Shown here piece after piece: positions 41,229-49,799 of a DNA stretch of 64,000 nucleotides. Numbering within the stretch: position 1 is the stretch's first letter; the number at the start of each line of letters is the position of its first letter. Location of the stretch: positions 1 through 64,000 of the forward strand of contig JBFHGJ010000014.1 of assembly GCA_041583135.1 (NCBI GenBank). Direction: 5' to 3'. Below the pieces are notes generated by a model that saw only the letters and a list, made by a program, of their open reading frames with translations, made no database searches and was not told where the DNA came from. A program made the position numbers and the translations under genes. Source of the DNA: JABSOG01 sp041583135 (lineage in GTDB: Bacteria; Pseudomonadota; Gammaproteobacteria; Enterobacterales; Alteromonadaceae).

Positions 41229-44200
41229 ATGAGTCAAGCCGGCATTTACGAAAAATTAATAACCAACCTTATCGCTTCTCATTTAAATAAAGATAAGTTT
41301 TACATTGGCGAACGAGTTTTGGGTCAAGCTGAGGCAGCGCTTTGGCTGTCACGGTTTCTAAGTCGCATTTTTGAGTATGCGTTAAATTGCTTGTCCTCAT
41401 CTGATGATCAAGTTCAGCGTCAAATTGAGTTATCTAACCAGCTGATATTGTGGCTCAAAGATAAGCTTCAGGAAGGTCAGTTTTTCGACGAGAACTTGTT
41501 GGAAGGCCAAGGAAAAATTCTTACTGCCATTTATGAAATTCAGGATCCTGTTGCTGCTGATTTAAAAAAATATGTTGAAGATATTTTTCCTTTAACAGGG
41601 TTGTCTCAAAGTGAGCTTTTTTGTGGAAGTAATGCAGGCTTGTCTTTAGAGAGCGAGCTTAAGCGTGAGATTAGATCCTCTGATACCATTTATTGGTTGG
41701 TTTCGTTTATCAAGTGGGCTGGCATTCGTATATTTCGCAATGAACTTGAAGAGTTTACTCGCTGTGGTAAACAGTTAAAAGTCATTACGACATCGTATAT
41801 GGGGGCTACTGATGCTAAAGCAGTGGAGTTCTTGGCGTCCCTGCCAAATACTGAAGTCAAGCTTAGCTATAACACCCACCGTGAGCGATTACACGCCAAA
41901 AGTTACTTGTTTCTGCGAAATACAGGTTTTAACACCGGTTATATTGGGTCATCCAATTTATCGCATTCAGCTTTAACCAGTGGCCTTGAGTGGAACTTAA
42001 AAATAACATCGCAAGAGATCCCTCACATTATTGAGAGGTCAATTAATACGTTTGAGACTTACTGGAATTCAAAAGAATTCGAGGTATTTGATGGCAATAT
42101 TGAAGCCAAAGAAAAGCTTAAATCTGCACTGCAAGAATCTAGGATAGGTGGCGCTCAAGAGTTTACTCATTATTTTGAAATAAGGCCCTTTAACCATCAG
42201 CAAGAAATTTTGGAGCAGCTAGAAGTTGAGCGATCTTTACACAAGAGATTTAAAAATCTAGTTGTTGCAGCTACAGGCACGGGAAAAACACTTATATCTG
42301 CTTTTGACTATGCTCGATTTGTTAAGAATAAACCAAATGCTAAGTTGCTGTTTGTCGCTCATCGAGAGGAAATATTGAAGCAAGCTCGGTCAGCCTATAG
42401 AGGCGTCCTTAAAAACTCTAGTTTTGGTGACTTGTGGGTTGGCAACTATAGACCTGAGGGTTTCGAAGCTCTGTTTGTTTCAGTTCAGACGTTGAATAAG
42501 CAAATCGATAATTTATCTCTTTCTAAGGCATTTTTTGATTATATTGTTATTGATGAAGTTCATCATGTTGCCGCAAGCTCTTATAGACCCATTTTGAAAA
42601 AGTTCTCCTCTAGTATTTTATTGGGATTGACGGCAACGCCAGAGCGCCATGACGGCGCTAATATCTTAGATGATTTTTGTGGTGTTATAGCCGCAGAGCT
42701 TCGTTTACCAGAAGCAATTAATCGTCGCCATTTGTGCCCTTTTCATTACTTTGGTGTTGATGACGGCACCGATTTAAGAGCGGTCAGCTGGAGTCGAGGT
42801 CGATATGATATCGCAGCGTTGAGCAACCTGTACACGCATAGCCAACAACGTGTAGATAAGATTTATCAAACACTTAATGAGTTAGTTACCTCAGTAACTA
42901 GTATGAAAGCATTGGCATTTTGTGTGAGCAAAGAGCACACAGAGTATATGTGTAAACAATTCTTGTTAAAGGGTATTTCTTGTGATTTCTTAACTAGTGA
43001 CAACAGCCAAACTAGGGTTCAAAAACAGCAAGCGTTAAGAAGCGGTCAAATAAACGTGCTATTCGTTGTTGATATTTTTAACGAAGGAATTGATATTCCT
43101 GAAGTCGATACTTTGCTGTTTTTGCGCCCAACGGAGAGCTTAACGATTTTCTTACAGCAATTAGGTCGTGGATTGCGTTTAGCTGATGGTAAGGACGTTT
43201 GTACGATTTTGGATTTTGTTGGCAATGCTAACATACAGTATGATTTTGCTCATAAGTTTAGAGCGTTAGTTGGAAAAACAGATGTTGCGATAACTGATGA
43301 GATTAGAAATGGCTTTCCTCATGTGCCTTTAGGTTGCCGTATTGAGCTCTCGAAGCAGACACAGGAGGTGGTGCTACGAAACATCAAACAAGCTACGTTA
43401 AACAAACAAAGACTTCTAGGGTTGATTAGAAGTTTCCAGCAGCATTCAACTCTCGAGATAACGTTAGCAAACTTTATTAAAGTCTATCCATATGTCGAGC
43501 TTGAGGACATATATAAGAAGTGTTGCTGGAGCGAACTGTGCGCAGAGGCTGGAGTTATTTCAACATTGGAGCTGGAGTCATTGCGTCATGTCGCACGAAT
43601 GATTAGGACCAGGTTGCTGGTCTGTGATGATTACAAGTATTTACAACACATTGAACTTACAGCAAATAATGATTTCAAAATTCATGAGAGTGAGTCTACA
43701 AATTATAATTTGATGTTGCATTATGACCTGTGGCAAAAGCCTGGCGTAGAGCTCGGTTTTAGGTCTATTCGGGATAGTCTTGCGTTGTTAAATCAATCAT
43801 TTATTAAAGCAGAATTGAGCTGTTTAGCAAATTTGCTTATGAAACGCGTTCACCATAAACAAGAAACAATGCCGCTGATGGGTAGTCATGTCATAAAACT
43901 TCATGCTCGATATGCTAGGGAGCAAATATTGGTGGGATTTGGGGCGACTACTTTTGAGAAACAGCCAAATTCTAGAGAAGGCGTTTTTAATATCAAAGAG
44001 CAAAACGTCGAGTTACTGTTTGTTACGCTGACTAAAAATGAAAAACAGTTTTCACCAACGACTATGTACCATGACTACGCAATCAATGAAAAGTTGTTTC
44101 ATTGGCAGAGTCAAAATTCGACACGACCGGAGATAGGCAAAGGCTTTGAGTATATAAATCATAAAGGAATAGGCAAACGCTTGTTTTTATTTGTACGTGA

Positions 44201-44363
44201 ACAGGTCAAAGATGAGTTTGGTAGAACAATGGGGTTTGTTAACTTTGGGGAAGTCGAATATCTATCTCACACTGGAAGTCAGCCGATGAATATCACTTGG
44301 AAATTACGTAAGGCAATGCCTTCGTTTATGTGGAAGCAAGCGGCAAAGCTCGCTATGGCCTAA
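41229..44363 (+). CDS. PLD-nuclease/superfamily 2 helicase, DUF3427-type (possible defence gene)
   Basis: A 1044-residue protein. Residues about 130-270 form a phospholipase D-like domain with RLHAKSYLF (His and Lys of the HKD motif, about 220) and GSSNLSHSAL. A DEAH-type helicase follows: Walker A ATGTGKTL (about 350), DEVHH (about 442), GLTATPER (about 465) and QLGRGLRL (about 644). The C-terminal 350 residues match the DUF3427 region seen on such proteins, with a conserved sensor-like end. PLD plus SF2 helicase recalls restriction-type or DNA-processing systems. The toxin-antitoxin pair next door and AT-rich composition support a mobile or defence context. No methylase is adjacent. It could also act in repair. 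Confidence 0.8.
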   Translation: MSQAGIYEKLITNLIASHLNKDKFYIGERVLGQAEAALWLSRFLSRIFEYALNCLSSSDDQVQRQIELSNQLILWLKDKLQEGQFFDENLLEGQGKILTAIYEIQDPVAADLKKYVEDIFPLTGLSQSELFCGSNAGLSLESELKREIRSSDTIYWLVSFIKWAGIRIFRNELEEFTRCGKQLKVITTSYMGATDAKAVEFLASLPNTEVKLSYNTHRERLHAKSYLFLRNTGFNTGYIGSSNLSHSALTSGLEWNLKITSQEIPHIIERSINTFETYWNSKEFEVFDGNIEAKEKLKSALQESRIGGAQEFTHYFEIRPFNHQQEILEQLEVERSLHKRFKNLVVAATGTGKTLISAFDYARFVKNKPNAKLLFVAHREEILKQARSAYRGVLKNSSFGDLWVGNYRPEGFEALFVSVQTLNKQIDNLSLSKAFFDYIVIDEVHHVAASSYRPILKKFSSSILLGLTATPERHDGANILDDFCGVIAAELRLPEAINRRHLCPFHYFGVDDGTDLRAVSWSRGRYDIAALSNLYTHSQQRVDKIYQTLNELVTSVTSMKALAFCVSKEHTEYMCKQFLLKGISCDFLTSDNSQTRVQKQQALRSGQINVLFVVDIFNEGIDIPEVDTLLFLRPTESLTIFLQQLGRGLRLADGKDVCTILDFVGNANIQYDFAHKFRALVGKTDVAITDEIRNGFPHVPLGCRIELSKQTQEVVLRNIKQATLNKQRLLGLIRSFQQHSTLEITLANFIKVYPYVELEDIYKKCCWSELCAEAGVISTLELESLRHVARMIRTRLLVCDDYKYLQHIELTANNDFKIHESESTNYNLMLHYDLWQKPGVELGFRSIRDSLALLNQSFIKAELSCLANLLMKRVHHKQETMPLMGSHVIKLHARYAREQILVGFGATTFEKQPNSREGVFNIKEQNVELLFVTLTKNEKQFSPTTMYHDYAINEKLFHWQSQNSTRPEIGKGFEYINHKGIGKRLFLFVREQVKDEFGRTMGFVNFGEVEYLSHTGSQPMNITWKLRKAMPSFMWKQAAKLAMA

Positions 44364-44386
44364 ACTAGGCTATGGCGAGCTTATTT
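44348..44386 (+). terminator. Hairpin at the end of the helicase gene
   Basis: GCTCGC (44348-44353) pairs with GCGAGC (44375-44380), with an inner GCCT/AGGC stem, followed by TTATTT. The stem includes the last codons of the helicase gene. Confidence 0.5.
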
Positions 44387-44390
44387 AATC

Positions 44391-44430
44391 AGGCTGTATT
44401 TTTTAAGCGTTGGCTTAAACAAAACAGCCT
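44391..44430. terminator. Bidirectional terminator-like hairpin between helicase and yicC
   Basis: AGGCTGT (44391-44397) pairs with ACAGCCT (44424-44430), and TTTAAGC with GCTTAAA inside. It lies between the convergent genes. Confidence 0.6.
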
Positions 44431-44446
44431 AGAGCACGTTTATAAA

Positions 44447-45310
44447 TCACTCAATATTCTGAATTTGCTCTCGCATCTGCTCTATCAGCACTTTGAGTTC
44501 CACCGCTGAATTGGTGATCTCGGTGTTGATGGATTTTGAACCTAGGGTGTTGGCTTCGCGGTTAAACTCTTGCATCATAAAATCCAAACGTCTGCCGCAG
44601 GCGCCGCCCTTATTTAGGATCTTATGGGTTTCTTTGACGTGGGAGGCGAGGCGATCGAGTTCTTCGGCAACGTCAGATTTTTGCGCTAGAAATGCCATTT
44701 CCTGTTCTAGGCGGGCGGGGTCGAGTTCACCTTTGATCTCTTCTAGGCGGCTGACTAGGCGTTGTCTTTGCCATTCTAGCGCCTCTGGTAGGTGATTGAC
44801 GACTTTGCTGGTTTCTTCGCTAATGGCGTCAAGGCGCTGTACTATCAAGTCTTTGAGGTTTTCGCCTTCGTCGGCTCGGGCCTGTTTGAAGTCGGTAACT
44901 AACTGGTCGAAGCTTTGCAACACTTCTGCGTTGATGGCATCCATATCCGCTTCTGGTGCTTCCATAACGCCGGGCCATTTGAGAATGTCTGCCGGGTTGA
45001 GTTGTCCTTGGCCTGCGGTATCTAAGACCCATTTGGCGTGGCCAACCAGCTGTTGGGCAAGGCTGGTGTTTAGTTGCAGTTGGCCTTCGTTGGCGGCGTT
45101 GGCATTGTAGCGTAGGTTGACTTCAATTTTGCCGCGTTGCAGTTGTTTGCGCAGGCGTTCACGAATGATGGGTTCTAACGCGCGAAATTGTTCGGGTAGG
45201 CGAATAAAGGTTTCTAAATAGCGTTGGTTTACCGAGCGAATTTCCCATACGGCTGTGCCTCTGTCGCTTTTTTGTTCGACGCGGGCGTAGGCGGTCATGC
45301 TGTAAATCAT
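44447..45310 (-). CDS. yicC: YicC/YloC family endoribonuclease
   Basis: A 287-residue protein of the YicC family, recently recognised as an endoribonuclease acting on RNA such as RyhB in E. coli. It starts MIYSMTAYARVEQ, has the conserved EIRSVNQRYLETFIRLPEQF segment of the N-terminal domain, and ends with the DUF1732 signature GGACGRRLDFMMQEFNREANT followed by GSKS. It is divergent from rph with 124 bp between starts, the conserved yicC-rph neighbourhood of gammaproteobacteria. Confidence 0.95.
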   Translation of the reverse strand: MIYSMTAYARVEQKSDRGTAVWEIRSVNQRYLETFIRLPEQFRALEPIIRERLRKQLQRGKIEVNLRYNANAANEGQLQLNTSLAQQLVGHAKWVLDTAGQGQLNPADILKWPGVMEAPEADMDAINAEVLQSFDQLVTDFKQARADEGENLKDLIVQRLDAISEETSKVVNHLPEALEWQRQRLVSRLEEIKGELDPARLEQEMAFLAQKSDVAEELDRLASHVKETHKILNKGGACGRRLDFMMQEFNREANTLGSKSINTEITNSAVELKVLIEQMREQIQNIE

Positions 45311-45434
45311 TGAGTTTGTTACCTGTAATTCAAATATGCGATAAATTATACATTAACCTTGAGGCATTTCCTTAATTTAACGCTCAGATGAGGTTATAAT
45401 GCGCGTTTTTTAAAAGCCAATTCAGAGAGTCTCT

Positions 45435-46148
45435 ATGCGTCCAAGTGGAAGAACTGCCAATCAAATTCGTCCTGTCACTATTACCCGTAACTTTACTGTT
45501 CATGCCGAAGGGTCGGTATTGGTGGAGTTTGGCGATACTAAGGTGTTGTGTACAGCGTCGGTCGAAGAAGGTGTACCACGCTTTATGAAAGGTAAAGGTA
45601 AGGGCTGGGTGACTGCTGAATATGGTATGTTGCCAAGAGCTACCCACACTCGTTCCAACCGTGAAGCGGCCAAGGGCAAGCAAGGTGGTCGTACTATGGA
45701 GATACAGCGTCTTATTGCTCGTTCTTTACGTGCTGCTGTGGATTTGGGCGCGCTTGGCGAAAACACGATCACAATTGATTGTGATGTGATCCAAGCTGAT
45801 GGTGGTACTCGCACGGCTTCTATTACCGGCGCTTGTGTTGCATTGGTTGATGCGCTAACGCACATGCGCAGCAAGGGTATCATTAAAACCAATCCGCTTA
45901 AGCAATTGGTTGCGGCGGTTTCTGTCGGTGTCGTCGGTGGTGAGGTTATTGCCGATTTAGAATATGTCGAAGACTCAGAAGCTGAAACCGATATGAATGT
46001 GGTGATGACCGAAGGCGGCGCGTTTATTGAGGTGCAGGGCACCGCTGAGGGCGAACCTTTCTCAGCAGAAGAATTGGGACAAATGATGGAAGTGGCCAAA
46101 CATGCACTGCGCGAAATCATCGAACTGCAAAAGCAAGCGTTGGCATAA
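45435..46148 (+). CDS. rph: Ribonuclease PH
   Basis: Phosphate-dependent 3' exonuclease that trims tRNA precursors. The 237 residues are full length. Family segments include MRPSGRTANQIRPVTITRNF at the start, GWVTAEYGMLPRATHTR (about 57), GRTMEIQRLIARSLRA (about 85) and DCDVIQADGGTRTASITGA (about 115-133). pyrE starts 12 bp downstream, so rph-pyrE form the same operon as in E. coli, where rph translation affects pyrE expression. Confidence 0.97.
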   Translation: MRPSGRTANQIRPVTITRNFTVHAEGSVLVEFGDTKVLCTASVEEGVPRFMKGKGKGWVTAEYGMLPRATHTRSNREAAKGKQGGRTMEIQRLIARSLRAAVDLGALGENTITIDCDVIQADGGTRTASITGACVALVDALTHMRSKGIIKTNPLKQLVAAVSVGVVGGEVIADLEYVEDSEAETDMNVVMTEGGAFIEVQGTAEGEPFSAEELGQMMEVAKHALREIIELQKQALA

Positions 46149-46160
46149 GGGCATTGTAAA

Positions 46161-46802
46161 ATGAAAGATTATCAACGAGAGTTTATCGAATTTGCCCTTG
46201 AAAAACAGGTGCTTAAGTTTGGTGAGTTTACATTGAAGTCTGGCCGCAAAAGCCCTTACTTTTTTAATGCTGGGCTGTTTAATACCGGCCGTGATTTGGC
46301 ACGTTTAGGCCGATTTTACGCCGCAGCTTTGGCCGATTCAGGCATTGAATTTGATGTGTTGTTTGGCCCTGCTTATAAAGGTATTCCAATTGCCACGACC
46401 ACTGCGGTGGCTTTGGCTGATCATCATAATATCGATACGCCTTATTGCTTTAACCGCAAGGAGAAAAAAGACCACGGTGAAGGCGGTAGCTTGGTTGGCG
46501 CTGAGCTCAAAGGCCGTATCATGTTGGTTGACGATGTTATTACCGCTGGCACGGCTATTCGTGAATCGATGGAGATCATTGCTGCAGCAGGAGCGGAGCT
46601 TTCTGGTGTGTTGATTGCTCTTGATAGACAAGAAAAAGGTAAAGCGCAATTGTCTGCCATTCAAGAAGTTGAACGTGATTTTGGCACTAAAGTGGTTTCT
46701 ATTGTGACCTTGGCCGATTTGATCTGCTTTTTACAAGAACATGCGGATATGGCGCAATATCTCGACAGTGTTCAGGCATATCGCGACCAGTACGGCGTAT
46801 AG
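46161..46802 (+). CDS. pyrE: Orotate phosphoribosyltransferase
   Basis: Fifth step of pyrimidine synthesis: orotate plus PRPP to OMP. The 213 residues match E. coli PyrE. The PRPP-binding motif IMLVDDVITAGTAIRE is at about 119-134, and the catalytic loop FNRKEKKDHGEGG at about 98-110. AAGGG lies ahead of the ATG, and rph is 12 bp upstream. I saw no convincing U-rich attenuator between rph and pyrE of the E. coli kind. Confidence 0.97.
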   Translation: MKDYQREFIEFALEKQVLKFGEFTLKSGRKSPYFFNAGLFNTGRDLARLGRFYAAALADSGIEFDVLFGPAYKGIPIATTTAVALADHHNIDTPYCFNRKEKKDHGEGGSLVGAELKGRIMLVDDVITAGTAIRESMEIIAAAGAELSGVLIALDRQEKGKAQLSAIQEVERDFGTKVVSIVTLADLICFLQEHADMAQYLDSVQAYRDQYGV

Positions 46803-46813
46803 CTACTCTTTTC

Positions 46814-46835
46814 AGGGCAGGCATCCGCTTGCCCT
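46814..46835 (+). terminator. Hairpin after pyrE
   Basis: AGGGCA (46814-46819) and TGCCCT (46830-46835), ten-base loop, 12 bases after the pyrE stop. No T run follows, so termination is uncertain. Confidence 0.4.
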
Positions 46836-46932
46836 AAACCTTTGAATTTTTGTATTTTATCCACTCCTACTGTTTTATCCTTTAGCAAAGTGTGTTCTAG
46901 TAATAGCCAAGTGTTTGCTATTGGGATTGACC

Positions 46933-48315
46933 ATGTTAGATAAGTTTGAGGCCGCGACAACGGCTTTCAGTAATTGGGCCTGGGGTAGTCAGTTGTTGAT
47001 TTTGCTGGTCGGCGGCGGTTGTTTTTTCTTGCTTTACTCTCGGTTGGTTCCTCTACGTTATCTAAAGCATGGTGTCGATATTTTACGAGGCAAGTACGAT
47101 GATAAATCGGCGCCGGGCGACATTAATCACTTTCAAGCGTTATCTAGTGCAATGGCCGGTACTGTTGGCATGGGCAATATTGCTGGCGTAGCCGTGGCCT
47201 TTGCCGCAGGCGGGCCAGGGGCGATATTTTGGATGTGGGTCAGTGCCCTTGTCGGCACCGCGACTAAGTTTTTTACCTGCTCTTTGGCGGTGATGTATCG
47301 TGGTAAAGACTCTGAGGGCAATTTACAAGGTGGCCCGATGTATGTCATCACTGAAGGGTTGGGACAAAAATGGAAGCCGCTGGCAATGTTCTTTTGTATT
47401 GCCGCGATGTTTGGGGTTTTACCTATCTTTCAAACTAATCAGTTGGTGCAGGTGAGCCGTGATGTGATCTTTATTCCCAGTGGCCTGTTAAGTGCTGAGG
47501 GTGACCATTTCTTATTTAATCTTATCTTTGGCATTTCGTTAATGCTGTTTGTCGCCGGTGTAGTGCTTGGTGGTATTAAGCGTATCGGGGCGGTGGCATC
47601 GCGTATTGTGCCGCTGATGATTTTACTTTATATGCTTTGCGCTATTTATGTGATAGCGACCAACCTAGATGTGGTGCCCGGTTATTTGTGGAAGATTGTC
47701 GAGCAGGCATTTAGTGGGCAAGCCGCTGCTGGTGGATTACTAGGCGTTATGATTTTAGGCATTCGCCGTGCTGCTTTTTCAAATGAGGCTGGTATTGGGA
47801 CAGAGGCCATGGCCCATGGTGCGGCAAAAACCAAAGAGCCGGTGCGAGAAGGACTGGTGGCAATGTTGGGGCCTATCATTGATACTATTATCGTTTGTAC
47901 GGCAACGGCGATGATTATTATGATCTCTGGCGTGTGGCAGTCTTCGGATGCTTCGGGTATTACCTTAACAGTAGAGGCTTTTAATACCACTATGCCGGGC
48001 TTTGGTGTATATGCCTTGATGATCTGCGTGTTGTTTTTCAGTACCAGCACGATTTTCACTATGGCTTATTATGGCACCAAATGTTTTGGCTTTGTGTTCG
48101 GCGCCAAACACCAGTATCTCTATAACTATTTTTACCTCAGTATGATCATCTTAGGCGCGGTAGCATCACTTGATGCAGTGATCGGTCTAATTGACGGCAT
48201 GTATGCCATGATGGCGATACCGACGATGGTCTCAGCGCTGTTGTTGGCACCAAAAGTAATGGCGCAGGCAAAGATTTATTTTGCCAAGTTAGAGCAAGAA
48301 AAAGCAAAGCAATGA
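46933..48315 (+). CDS. Alanine/glycine:cation symporter (AGCS family)
   Basis: A 460-residue Na+/alanine symporter-type membrane protein. The frame extends upstream to a TTG at 46915, but the ATG at 46933 gives the usual start (MLDKFEAATTAFSNWAWGSQ). About ten to eleven membrane helices are visible. AGCS signatures include GTVGMGNIAGVAVAFAAGGP (about 76-95), ALVGTATKFFTCSLAV and RRAAFSNEAGIGTEAMAHGA (about 285-304). Monocistronic, with a pair of REP-like repeats right after its stop. Confidence 0.93.
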   Translation: MLDKFEAATTAFSNWAWGSQLLILLVGGGCFFLLYSRLVPLRYLKHGVDILRGKYDDKSAPGDINHFQALSSAMAGTVGMGNIAGVAVAFAAGGPGAIFWMWVSALVGTATKFFTCSLAVMYRGKDSEGNLQGGPMYVITEGLGQKWKPLAMFFCIAAMFGVLPIFQTNQLVQVSRDVIFIPSGLLSAEGDHFLFNLIFGISLMLFVAGVVLGGIKRIGAVASRIVPLMILLYMLCAIYVIATNLDVVPGYLWKIVEQAFSGQAAAGGLLGVMILGIRRAAFSNEAGIGTEAMAHGAAKTKEPVREGLVAMLGPIIDTIIVCTATAMIIMISGVWQSSDASGITLTVEAFNTTMPGFGVYALMICVLFFSTSTIFTMAYYGTKCFGFVFGAKHQYLYNYFYLSMIILGAVASLDAVIGLIDGMYAMMAIPTMVSALLLAPKVMAQAKIYFAKLEQEKAKQ

Positions 48316-48316
48316 T

Positions 48317-48402
48317 GTTCCTAATTTTTTAGTGTCTGACACCCAAGGTTTTCGGTAAAGGGTTGTGTTCCTAATATTTTGGTGTCTGACACCTAGGTTT
48401 TG
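48317..48402. repeat. TGTCTGACAC-family repeat, copy 3, as a direct doublet
   Basis: Two direct copies of about 36 bp, 50 bp apart (48317-48352 and 48367-48402), each GTTCCTAAT, a T-rich stretch, then (A/G)GTGTCTGACACC and AGGTTTT. Here the pair is in direct orientation, unlike the inverted pairs at 22.9 and 32.3 kb. The second copy reaches into the last codons of the kinase gene ending at 48393. Confidence 0.82.
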
Positions 48403-49799
48403 AGGGGGAGGGTAATGGTGAATTTGGTGCCTTTGCCTTGCTCTGAGGCGACTGTTAGTGCGCCGCCGTGACTTTCAATAATGGTGTGGCAGATGTGTAG
48501 TCCAAGGCCACTGCCGCTGCCAATTTCTTTAGTGGTGAAGAAGGGATCGAATACTTTGTCTATGTGTTCGGGTGCAATGCCGCTGCCGTTATCTTCAATG
48601 GTGATATTGACGTCTTTGCCATTTGCGCGGGTAGCGATGACGATTTGACCGTCTTTATCGATGGCTTGGCTGGCGTTGATCAGTAAGTTGAGTATCACTT
48701 GAACCAAACGATTGCGCCAGCATGGCAGCAAAGGTAGGGAGACAAAATCTTTGATAATGTTGGCGTGATATTTGGTTTCATTTTTGCTGATGTTGATCGC
48801 TTGCTCTATTAGCTGATTAATGTCTTCTTCACTTTTTTGCGCCTGGCTCATGTGGGAGAAGTCTTTTAAGTCGGCCACAATGCCTTTGACTCGGGCGGTG
48901 CCGTTTAATGCCTCTTGCACCAGTTGGGGCATATCTTCGAGAATATAGGACAGTTCCTGTTGCTGTTTGTCCTGCTCAAACCGTTGTGTGAATGACTTCA
49001 AAGTGGGATGGCACTTAGCCTCTGCCAGTAAGCTATCAAAGCTATGACACACTTTGACGATGGCATCGACATAGCCTTTTAAAACATCAAGGTTGGAGTG
49101 GACATAACCCATTGGGTTGTTGACTTCATGGGCAATACCGGCTGCGAGTTGGCCAATGGCGGCGAGCTTTTCCGATTGGATCAGTTGTGCGCGGGTATGG
49201 TTGAGTTCGGTTATCTTATCTTCGAGTTGTTGGTTTTGTTTGGCAATTTTTTCGGTGCGTACATCGACCAGCTGTTCAAGTTGGATCATCTTAATTCCGG
49301 CCTGTTTGGCGGCATTCCATTTATGTATCATGGCATTGGCCATTTGCAGCGCTTCGACATCTTCGAAAGGCTTTTTTAAAATCAACAGGTTGTCTGAGTT
49401 TCCTAACCGCTCAAAGGTTTCTTGCCAGCTATGGTCGGAATAGGCGGTGCATAAAATCACCTGCAAATTGGGGTCTACCTGCCATAGTTGTTCTACGGTT
49501 TCTATGCCGTCCCAACCCGGGGGCATTCTGACATCGATAAACGCCAGTGCGTATGGCGCTCGGGCATTACGGGCTTGACGAACTTTTTCTAGTGCCTCAT
49601 TGCCACTGTATGCGTTGTCGAGTTCAAACGCGCTTTGCTTGGTCTGTGGTTTTGATATTTTCTGGCCAAACAACTCTGCTTCTAATTGACTGAGGTCTGA
49701 TGTCGGCCGTTTGGCGAGTATCTTTTGAAAGTCTTGGTGGATGGCACGATTGTCATCGACTATCAGAATTCGGCGGTTATCAAAAGAGTCAGTCATCAA
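48393..49799 (-). CDS. Response-regulator/histidine-kinase hybrid, soluble
   Basis: A 468-residue cytoplasmic protein with no membrane segment. An N-terminal receiver (RILIVDDNRAIHQDF; phospho-acceptor Asp in LAFIDVRMPPGWDG, about 92) is followed by a coiled coil and a HisKA domain with His in GIAHEVNNPMGYV (about 225), then an HATPase with N box ILNLLINASQAI, G1 IEDNGSGI and G2 GSGLGLHI. Receiver-first order suggests it is activated by phosphotransfer from another kinase, probably the sensor encoded upstream, with which it overlaps by 11 bp. The last codons lie in a REP-like repeat. Confidence 0.88.
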   Translation of the reverse strand: MMTDSFDNRRILIVDDNRAIHQDFQKILAKRPTSDLSQLEAELFGQKISKPQTKQSAFELDNAYSGNEALEKVRQARNARAPYALAFIDVRMPPGWDGIETVEQLWQVDPNLQVILCTAYSDHSWQETFERLGNSDNLLILKKPFEDVEALQMANAMIHKWNAAKQAGIKMIQLEQLVDVRTEKIAKQNQQLEDKITELNHTRAQLIQSEKLAAIGQLAAGIAHEVNNPMGYVHSNLDVLKGYVDAIVKVCHSFDSLLAEAKCHPTLKSFTQRFEQDKQQQELSYILEDMPQLVQEALNGTARVKGIVADLKDFSHMSQAQKSEEDINQLIEQAINISKNETKYHANIIKDFVSLPLLPCWRNRLVQVILNLLINASQAIDKDGQIVIATRANGKDVNITIEDNGSGIAPEHIDKVFDPFFTTKEIGSGSGLGLHICHTIIESHGGALTVASEQGKGTKFTITLPLKT

